This document shows positions 1-6,978 of a stretch of 10,643 nucleotides of DNA, piece by piece; positions within the stretch are counted from its first letter, which is position 1, and each line of letters starts with the position of its first letter. The notes under the pieces were generated by a model, which was not told where the DNA came from, ran no database searches, and saw nothing but the letters and a program-made list of their open reading frames with translations. Source of the stretch: Pavlovales sp. CCMP2436 (taxonomy: Eukaryota > Haptophyta > Pavlovophyceae > Pavlovales); NCBI GenBank assembly GCA_026770615.1, contig MU631896.1:17814-28456 (forward strand). Reading direction: 5' to 3'. Made by a program: the position numbers and the translations under genes.

Positions 1-51
1 TTTTTACTTAGATGGACACGGCACAGAAGGGAGGACTAAATGTGGAAAAGA

Positions 52-92
52 ATGGCTGCGGCTGCTTCGGCAACCACTTTCGGTTTTCAAAT
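52..92 (+). other. Candidate first coding exon
   Basis: An ATG at 52 opens a short frame (MAAAASATTFGFQ) that runs into a near-perfect splice donor, GTAAGT at 93-98, leaving phase 2. Joined to the candidate exon at 273-350 and then to the exon at 1299, the frame stays open and every phase agrees. This would give a complete start for the antiporter-like gene. The alternative is an internal exon 12-92, bounded by an AG at 10-11 and read in phase 0 as a Cys-rich peptide (MDTAQKGGLNVEKNGCGC), which also joins 273-350 in an open frame. The two readings exclude each other. Only the splice signals and phases support either, and no protein family is recognised. Confidence 0.2.
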
Positions 93-272
93 GTAAGTCT
101 TGTCCGAATCCTACCTAGATAGCAGGCTCAATTCTAGCCTCACTCTCAATTTAATGTGCCCGATGAAATTCACACTGTATGAGCCCGCATGTGGAATCCC
201 GGACTCTATTCCCAGCCTTACACTTGACCCCATATTACTCGATGAACAATCAAAAATTCAATTTCAATTCAG

Positions 273-350
273 GTGGACCCACGTGTGGAATGCCGGACAC
301 ATACTTTCCTCGCAATTGCCCTTGCGGATAAAGAACACGAACCGACAAAG
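273..350 (+). other. Candidate internal exon, 78 nt
   Basis: The segment is flanked by a pyrimidine-containing AG acceptor (271-272) and a GTATGC donor (351-356). Its 78 bases are a multiple of three, and it is open in two frames: phase 0 reads VDPRVECRTHTFLAIALADK, and phase 2 reads WTHVWNAGHILSSQLPLRIK. The phase-2 reading joins both the candidate exon ending at 92 and the exon starting at 1299. The phase-0 reading has the more ordinary amino-acid composition but needs an unseen exon before 1299. It may be a genuine exon of the downstream antiporter-like gene or of an unrelated gene. No family is recognised. Confidence 0.25.
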
Positions 351-1290
351 GTATGCAACTGCCTTTCTTTGGCAGTTGCTCGGATTCGGCCCAGTCCGGA
401 TTCAAATGAGTCTGCTGTCACAAGTTCTTGCTCAATCGTTCTTGCCCCAGGGATATCTATGATTAATTATCATTCTAAAGTATTTTGAAATAATTGGCCT
501 TATTTCAAAAGCTGTGTGAGAGGGACATGAATCATTTGTTGTCTTCCAACAGATTTTCGACACATAAGGTGTCCATTTTATAGATATCCTTTCATATGAA
601 TCTGGCATCATCTTCAAGAGTTAGAGGCATCCCCGATTGAACACACCCCTCCCCCCCTCCTCCCAACACAACATTTCCCGGTGATCAACTTGACAAACAT
701 CACCCCTCCCCTTTAATCAATTTAATCTCTCCCCCCTCTGCCTCATAATCATAAAAATAAGAAGGTAGACAAGCCCGCGGTGCCAAAGATGTCAAAATTT
801 GCATCCCGTACGGCGCATAACAAGGTGTGCCTTTTTTCTTCTTTTCTTCTTTTTCTTCTTTTTACGTCCCTTAACTTGCAGCCCGAAGGCGTACATACGG
901 GCATGGCCTGGGAGGGTCCGCGCATCGGTAGTTCCATGGCTTATTTCAGTCTCCGCGTCGTCTCTCCGCCACGAACTTTACTCGTCGTAGCGCCAAACAG
1001 TCTCCGTCCTAATCCTCCCTCCTTCAATTCAACTTTCAGGCTCACGATCGCTTTACAGGGGCGGCGAGTCGCGTGGTGAATGCTGGGGTTGCCGCCACCG
1101 CTTTCGACACTGGCGACACGTACGATATTATTTGTCACTTGTGTGTGTGTGGGGGGGGGGGGGGGGGGATTTGCTTAACATCTTCGGACTTGCAGCCTCT
1201 GAAGGTGCACGCACTTTTTATTCCTTTTCTGTCAACTACTCACTGTTTGCTGCATGTCTTTTCTTCAAGTAATTTGTACTGCTGCCTACA
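351..1290. other. Non-coding or intronic stretch
   Basis: I see no convincing gene here. The first half is AT-rich. Positions 645-670 and 705-745 are C/T-rich, and 1141-1168 is a GT/G simple repeat. Weak exon-like pieces exist. One is 769-824, ending AAG before GTGTGC. The next begins at 881, after a long T/C tract and TTGCAG; between the two lies a typical-looking 56-base polypyrimidine intron (825-880). A similar TTGCAG followed by CCTCTGAAG and GTG lies near 1190-1205. No combination of these gives both a consistent phase into the exon at 1299 and a recognisable protein. The stretch may be one long intron (351-1298) of the gene that follows. Confidence 0.4.
1141..1168 (+). repeat. (GT)5-G18 simple repeat
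   Basis: Five GT dinucleotides (1141-1150) run directly into eighteen consecutive G residues (1151-1168). The tract lies in the non-coding stretch upstream of the antiporter-like exons. Runs of this kind are prone to length errors in sequencing and slippage in replication, so the exact count is uncertain. Confidence 0.9.
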
Positions 1291-2890
1291 ATGTTTAGGT
1301 ATACGCAAGTGGAGAAACGAGGCGGAATTGTGAGCTCGCTCTTCGAGGTGGTCAGGCAACTCTACGACGAGCAGTACGAGTCAGAGATGCTCTCCGGTAC
1401 ATACAAACAATGCTTAGAGTACATACGAACAATGCTTAAATGGCGGCATACAAGCTTAAGAGTACATACGAACAATGCTTAAATGGCAAACAAAGAATGC
1501 GCGATGAGCAGTACGAGTCATGCTTTCCGGTATTCTCTAATCACTATCATCATCATGGTGATCCACCATGATGAAATGTTTCCGCTTGAATTGGGTTTTT
1601 TTTCTCTCTGATTTGTTGAGTTTTTGTTGGTTATGGGTTGGTTCGATATGGTTTGTTGGTTATTTGTTTTGTGTAGTATGGCTCCAAGTGTTGTCATATT
1701 TTGCGCTTTTTGTTACAGTCTTAGCCCCTTTCTCCCCCGTTGCCATGCTGTGCGTTCATAGGAGGGCCCCTGGCGATTTGTCGCGAGGGGCTGCAAGCAG
1801 CTGAGGATTTCTTGGCCGAATTCCCCAGGGCGAGCACAGGCTCGGCGTTCGAGCTCGAGCTGGGAGTGATCGAGTATATGCTGCCATCCAGACCGGTACG
1901 CGTCCTCTCGTTCCTGCCGGTATCTGCTGATCACCTTTTGTCTACTGCTTGCGCGGCTGAGTCGGTCTGCCTCCTGCTGTCCCCCCGCCCGCTAAGCATC
2001 AACATATCTAACATCTACACGCAGGCATGGGCGGGCGCAGCTGAGAAGATTCCCCTTGTCGGCCCAGTCCTCGCACAGCACGCCGAATTCTTCTCCTGCT
2101 TCGACCGCACGGAGGCTCTGGCCGGGTTCGTGAGGTGGGGGCCTTTCTCCTCTCTCGCTGATACGTAAAGCATGCAGTTTCTGACACGTGCTGCCTGTCC
2201 CTTGCCCCTATGTGCCTCCCTCCTCCGCAGAGCCCACGAGCGGCTGGCGGACATTGTAGCTTCCGACCCCTCTCGCTCGCGCTTTGTCAAGCATGCTGTT
2301 TCACCCGCACTCGCCAAGGCGCGCGCTTCATTGCACGCGCACCATCTCGAGAGGTGAGCGCCGCTGCTCAATCCTGTGACAGCCCGAGTAGACTTGTGCC
2401 GACCTAGTCCCACGCCCTACGATGAACAACCAGTCTATAGTCTATTGATAGGTAGTCTATTGATAGGTACGCGCTCGTCTTGCTTCGAGACCTCTCACCG
2501 CACCTTAACCCCCAATCGCTCATACTCAGGTGGGTTGTAGTCTCCTTCCAGATCTCCATACTCGCTGCGCGCGCTGCAAATGACGCGAAGCGAGACGAGG
2601 TGAAGAAACTGGGCCACGCAGGCACCCTCTCGCACCAGGTATGCCAAATGCGTCCATAGTCACCCCGCCTCACTCGCGTACGGAGCACCTACATAATCCC
2701 CGTATCTCTCATCCTCCGCATCCCTCTCACGTGCAACCCTCTCTGTCAACAGGACGTGGGACAGCTCGCGCCCGTCTTCGACCACGCGCACTACAAGTTG
2801 GAGGCCTCACGCTCAGGCGCGTTCTTTGGAGCGATGCGCTTCGCACGCGCCGTCGAGCGCGCGCGCACAAGTTCAGACATGGGCAATTGA
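1291..2890 (+). CDS. SOS1/NhaP-like (CPA1) Na+/H+ antiporter C-terminal domain
   Basis: Six exons: 1299-1396 (or from the ATG at 1291), 1762-1895, 2025-2134, 2231-2353, 2530-2638 and 2753-2890. All introns are GT-AG, all phases agree, and the gene ends in TGA at 2888-2890. The protein (about 236 aa from 1299) is mostly helical and charged. Its order of motifs recalls the cytosolic tail that follows the membrane domain in plant SOS1 and related CPA1 exchangers: VVRQLYDEQYESEMLS (like YWEMLDEGRIS in SOS1), then a helix with GFVRAHERLADI (like FLRAHTIARQQL), then DEVKKLGHAGTLSHQDVGQL (like ENLEKVGLLEEKEIAHL). In that family the tail regulates Na+ or H+ exchange across the plasma membrane. No membrane segments lie upstream, and the protein stops before any cyclic-nucleotide-binding domain. 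The 5' end is unresolved: the ATG at 1291 overlaps an acceptor-like TTTAG, so upstream exons are likely. The family call rests on remembered motif order, not on an alignment. Confidence 0.5.
1397..1487 (+). repeat. Tandem/dispersed GTACATACRAACAATGCTTA units
   Basis: Three good copies of a unit starting GTACATACRAACAATGCTTA lie at 1397-1416, 1419-1444 and 1462-1487. A partial fourth (GCATACAAGCTTA) lies near 1446-1458. The second and third full copies share the extension AATGGC and are identical over 26 bases. The first copy starts exactly at the exon boundary and supplies the splice donor. Confidence 0.8.
1503..1533 (+). repeat. Duplicate of exon 3' end and splice donor inside the intron
   Basis: GATGAGCAGTACGAGTCA followed by TGCTTTCCGGTAT closely matches the exon end at 1366-1400 (GACGAGCAGTACGAGTCA, four extra bases, TGCTCTCCGGTAC). 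The second copy has lost four bases and differs by two or three substitutions. Its reading frame is therefore lost, while a CCG/GTA donor-like site remains. It appears to be a segmental duplication of exon plus donor within the intron. Confidence 0.75.
1550..1574. repeat. Perfect 11-bp inverted repeat, 3-nt loop
   Basis: TCATCATGGTG (1550-1560) is separated by ATC from its exact reverse complement CACCATGATGA (1564-1574). It lies within the 365-nt intron and would form a tight hairpin in the pre-mRNA. No known element is recognised. Confidence 0.85.
2354..2529 (+). other. Intron with 15-bp direct repeat (176 nt)
   Basis: The donor is GAGAG/GTGAGC at 2354 and the acceptor ACTCAG ends at 2529. 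Phase 2 on both sides gives an Arg codon (AG+G). The intron contains two perfect adjacent 15-base units, TAGTCTATTGATAGG, at 2438-2452 and 2453-2467, preceded by a partial copy. Confidence 0.7.
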
Positions 2891-3218
2891 CGTCACCTCC
2901 GTGTCTGTGTCGAACCTTTGTGTCTGTGTCAAAATCCTGCGCTATTCGCTGATTTGTTTAAAAATCCTAAATCTGCTAACGTGTGTATCAAAATCTCGCG
3001 TCACCTGCATGTACGTACTTACGACAAACTTAAAGGTGCCATGCACGGGAATTAAGTTGAACAAGTCAGACGAAATCAGTCTTACATAAAATGCGTGAGT
3101 CGCAAGAAGGCGGAAGGAACACCACGCACAATGGCCGCCCGCTCTGCTGCTTGCGATGGGCCTACTCGCCGTCGGTGCGCAAAGTTTTCCTTAGATAACC
3201 TGCAACGACCATGGCACC

Positions 3219-3443
3219 ATGGCGCACAAGCTCTCCACGCCTATGAGCGCGTGGCGCGCGGCGCGCTTCTGTCGCGCGCTATGCTTGCCGCGCGGTTCGC
3301 ACGCAAACAAGGAGGCTTCCGAGTGCTCGAAGGTGCCCATCAAGAGCTACCAGCAGCGCGAAGAGTTCTCCGTCGTTGCCGAAAATCGCGTGCGGGCTGC
3401 AACTTGTGATCATGATCGGGGCGAGACTGGCAGCTACCGCTGA
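3219..3443 (+). CDS. Doubtful small ORF, hypothetical protein
   Basis: An ATG in good initiation context (CACCATGGCG) opens a 74-codon frame ending in TGA at 3441-3443. The first half is Arg/Ala/Cys-rich and could be a targeting-type leader. The middle (HANKEASECSKVPIKSYQQR and following) uses mostly C- or G-ending codons, as the neighbouring coding DNA does. Other frames over the same block are also open, including 3095-3409 on + and 3279-3488 on -. The block may instead be part of a spliced or decayed gene, or chance in GC-rich DNA. No family is recognised. Confidence 0.25.
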   Translation: MAHKLSTPMSAWRAARFCRALCLPRGSHANKEASECSKVPIKSYQQREEFSVVAENRVRAATCDHDRGETGSYR

Positions 3444-3610
3444 GGCCGTGCACTTGTTCTGCAAGCTGCCCAGCACGCACAGCTTCATATGATCTAGGGC
3501 TGGCCGAAGGCTAAGGGCTCAGTGGTCAAGGCGCGCAGCGCGCGCACGAGGTCAGCATTCTTCCTTGATATGCGTTCCTCGTCTTCGTGGCGCAGGCAGG
3601 TGGTGACAAT

Positions 3611-3633
3611 CCAAGCGTTTTCTCAACGCTTGG
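3611..3633. repeat. 9-bp stem, 5-nt loop hairpin
   Basis: CCAAGCGTT (3611-3619), loop TTCTC, AACGCTTGG (3625-3633) is a perfect inverted repeat. It sits about 200 bases beyond the stop of the - strand gene and could fold in the 3' untranslated RNA of either convergent transcript. A role in 3'-end formation is speculation. Confidence 0.7.
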
Positions 3634-3836
3634 GTCCTGTGGAGACGGAAGTATTTCTAAATATATTTTTCACATACTAGAAATGTGTCATAACTCATTT
3701 GGATATGTATTAAATTCTACCTCACTGACTGACACATGTGCATGGCACGGCCGACTGACTGACTCTTGCGCACTTGGCCGAGAGTCGAATGGTCAGATGA
3801 GCCGTGCCCGTGGTGGCGATGGCACGCTGGCGGACA

Positions 3837-6800
3837 CTAGTTCTCGGCCAGTACCCTTGAGATCTTGAGTGCGTCGAGCACGTCCTGCATGTCGCTCCGG
3901 TCCAGCAGGTGCAACATGCCGCGGGCCGATGGGATGCCGGACGCGGCGTTGGCCGCGGCCGCCGAGCCGCCTACCATCACGCGCAGCGCGGCGCGGTGCA
4001 TTTCGGTCGGGAACCGGGTCTCGCCCGCGAAGAGCTGCAGGCCCGCAACCTCGCGGAGTAGGGGCGTGCGGAGGACGAGGAGCGCGTAACCGAGCTGCAG
4101 CGTCGCGAGGAGCTCATGCCGTTGCGCCGGCGGGCGGCGGGCGGCAAACTCGGAGGCGGCACGAATGAAGGCAAAGTTGACGAGCGCCAGGCCGGTCGTA
4201 AACCTCCCCAGGCGCTTCTTTGCCCAGTAGTACGGCAGCAGCCGATCGCACTCGCGCTCCGACACGAGGACGAGCAAGCCGCACGGGAAGATGAGCACGG
4301 CGTCCGGCGCGCGCAAGTACTGCTCTGACGCGCACAAAAGTGCGGCCGCCTGCGTCGTCGTTGCGAAGTTGGCGGTCACGAGCACCGGCGCTGGCCACTC
4401 GCGCGATGGGTGCGAAGGCGAGCGCGCGGGCGCGCACATGGGCGGCGAGCGAGCGTAGCCGGGCTTGTGCAGGCAGCTCGGCGGGCGTGGTGGCTGTGAG
4501 CGCAGACGCAAAATCCCAGTCGCTCTCCGCCGCCGGCTCCTCGCGCGGCACCTCGAGCTCTTCTTCCTCCTCCTCCTCGACCTCTAGCTCCACCTCGCGC
4601 TCGGCCTCGTCGTTGCTGCTGCTGTGCACGCAGTACACATCTGCGCCAAGCTCTTGACCGCGCGTACAGATAGTGTGCAGCTGCTGCTCGCTTGCGTCCG
4701 CGCCCGCCTTCAGACCAAGCTTCAGACGAAGCGGCAGTGCCTCCTGGCGGTGACGAATGGCCGAGGATACGATACCGTCTACGCCTGTCGAGACGGCCTG
4801 CGAGGCGTTGGCATGTGCGTACAAGTCGTGGAGGGACGAGTGGTCGGCGAGGAGCGCAGCGCGCGATTCGCCACTGGTCGTCGCGAAGTGCGCGCCCTGC
4901 CGCGTCCACTGCGCGAGGCCCGTTGCGGCTGCCACCGCCGAGTTGACCGCGAGCACGTGCGCCGGGGTGACGGCCTCGCTGGGCGACACGCTTGCGCAGC
5001 TGCGCACGCGCGCATCCGCCTCGGGCTGGGCGACGAGGCGCAGGCGCTGGCCGAAGGCGAGGCCGCGCAAACGCCCGGCGGCCTGCATTAGCTCGTCCTT
5101 ACGCAGCCGCGGCGAGAGGGTGATCAGCGCAACGGCGTCCGGGGCGAGCTTGAGGTCCACGCCGCGGCAGCGGTCCTGATCGTAGTAGCAGAAGGCGTGC
5201 CGCTCAACAATCGGCGAGCTGCGCAGCGGCCACCGCCGCCCGGCTAGCTGCGTGTCGAGCACCACCCACTCACGCGCCGCTGTGTCGAAGAAGGCGACCG
5301 CGCGCCGATCTGGCTGCTTAACGCGCAGTACCTCGACAAGCTTGATCGCCACCTGCTCGTTGCCGCGGCCTGCCATGAAGGCGCCGACATCAACGAGAGC
5401 GTCCAGTCCATTAGACGCCGCGTACTCGATCACCGCGTCGGTGGCAGATACGTCCGCGGGCACGCGCAGCAGCTCGTACTTGGCGAGTTCGAGGATGCGC
5501 GCAAGCATCAGCCCGTCAGTGACGAGCAGCTCGTCGGTCATCGCCGCGGACTGTCGTATGGCGAGCGGCATGAGCAGCGCGAGATCGTTTGTGCCCGAGA
5601 AGCCCGCCCGCCGCTCCGCTCCTGCGCAGAGGTGCCACGGCGTCGCGAGCAGGCGGTGCGGGAAGACAGCCGTCTCGGCGGGCAGCACGACCGTATGCAG
5701 GTAGTAGTCGACGACTAGCATGCTCCATCGGTACGCCCACTAGAGCAGCTCAAGCTGCACGCTGTTCGAGAGGTCGATCTTGGTCACCAAGTCGATGCTA
5801 GCGCGCTCAGCCTCGTCGGCGATCTCGTGCTGCGCGCACGCCTCAAACCACTCGGCGTACGTCTCCTTACGCGCCACCGGCCCAGTCGCGAGCAGCTTGT
5901 CAAACGCCTGCCGCAGCTCGCCATGGGAGAGCCCGTCCGAGTAGTAGGCGAGGACCGTGAAGATGAGCGCAACGTCAGGCTGCGAGAATTCGCTCCGCTG
6001 CGACGGCGTGTCTGCCGCGACGAAGGGAACGGCCAGCCGCTTGTGGTGCGCCGCTCCGGCGCGCGCGACGCCAAACTCGACGCGGTGGCGCTTCTGTAGG
6101 CAGTGTGCGAGCACGCCGTGCGCGAGCAGCCCTCGGATCGCCAGCACGTCGTCCAAAAGCTCGCCGCCAGCGAGGGCGCTGTCGGCAACGAGGTCTGGTG
6201 CCGCCTCCTCAAACGAGACGCTCGCGTCCGTTGCCGCCCGCTTGATCTGGTCGCACAGCACCGGGAACTCGACCCGGACACCCTCCATCCAGCGGAGCGA
6301 GTGAGGTGGATCTTGAAAGAGCGATTCAGTCAACTCCTCGTACAGCAGCGGCAGCACGCGCGCCAGCTCCTCATCCGCCACGAGGCGGAGCTTGTCGTGG
6401 CGGTGCGGCGGCTCGCGCTCGGCCCACACGGCGTTCTCGTCCTGGCGCAGCAGCTCTTGCACACGCGGCGACGTGCGCACGACGTGCAGCACCGCCATGA
6501 TCGCCTGCCAACGGCGCTTGCCACCCTGCAGCCTATTCTGCAGACCCACCGCGTAGATGAGCTGCCGGCGGTGCGAGAGAATTGAGTCGGACTCGTCGAA
6601 CAAGTCCACGAACCGCAGGCGCTCGAGCTCGCCCAGCCCGCGCTGTGCCGCCTGGTGCTCGGCCACCGGCGACATGCCGAGCTCGAGCGCCTTGAGCAGC
6701 ATGCTCAGCCGGTGCTCGGGCGCCAGTACCAGCGCGCCGCCGGAACGCCGGCAGTGCCGCAGGCTTGCAAGGAGCGCGCGCGTGCGCGGCTCCGAAACCA

Positions 6801-6978
6801 CGACGTCCCGGCAGAACGGCATGTGGAAGATCTTGCGGCCGAGCACGTCCGCGGTCAGCGTCCGGTGCAGCAATGCGGAACCCTCGTCCAGAAGCTGCGC
6901 GAGAAAGTAGAGCCGCACGACGCACGCCTCCTCGCCGCGGCCCTCCTGCGCCCAGTGCAGCAGCAGGTACGGCACCAC
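3837..6978 (-). CDS. DUF3638 core, DUF3645, helicase-C-like half and C-terminal domain
   Basis: The 3' exon of the large gene. In order: VVRLYFLAQLLDEGSALLHR, VLGRKIFHMPFCRD, APEHRLSMLLKALEL and RFVDLFDESDSIL (motif II, DESD at 6597-6586), all typical of DUF3638. Next is DUF3645 with RLAVPF, SEFSQPDVALIFT and AYYSDGLS (about 6045-5881). After a TAG (5742-5740) come MLVVDYYLHTVVLPAET, GFSGTND (near 5601-5584), CRGVDLKL (5169-5146) and QAAGRLRG (5085-5062), resembling motifs V and VI. An acidic Glu-rich linker (about 4605-4540) precedes SDWDFA. A +1 frame change at about 4410-4397 leads to WPAPVLVTANFATT, LLPYYWAKKR and LQLFAGETRFP, then TAG at 3839-3837. All these blocks occur in the same order in fungal and protist relatives. 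Confidence 0.8.

Larger units (their letters stand above)
1397..1761 (+). other. Intron with internal repeats (365 nt)
   Basis: The donor is GTACATAC at 1397 and the acceptor TTCATAG ends at 1761. The preceding exon ends in phase 1 (G) and the next starts GA, restoring a Gly codon. The 3' half is T/G-rich (1580-1730). The 5' half carries a tandem array and a degraded copy of the exon end, listed separately. Each array unit begins with GTAC, so several alternative donors exist. Confidence 0.7.
2891..3836. other. Convergent intergenic region / 3' ends
   Basis: The + strand gene stops at 2890 and the - strand gene stops at 3837, so this 946-base stretch should hold both 3' untranslated regions. 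Positions 2898-3010 contain near repeats (TGTGTCTGTGTC twice; AAAATCCT/AAAATCT three times). Positions 3645-3720 form an AT-rich patch next to CTGA repeats (about 3723-3768). A GC-richer block at about 3090-3490 contains one weak small ORF. No AATAAA signal is placed convincingly for either gene. Confidence 0.6.

Noticed and set aside
769..926. Two-exon segment (769-824 joined to 881 onward)
   Set aside because: Splice signals are plausible, but the product is not recognisable, the end phase does not fit the exon at 1299, and the acceptor near 768 is weak.
1141..1168. GT/G tract as a regulatory Z-DNA or quadruplex element
   Set aside because: A single homopolymer run with uncertain length gives no support for a specific function.
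1397..1487. CRISPR-like array
   Set aside because: The units are few, nearly contiguous, without regular unique spacers, and lie in a eukaryotic intron.
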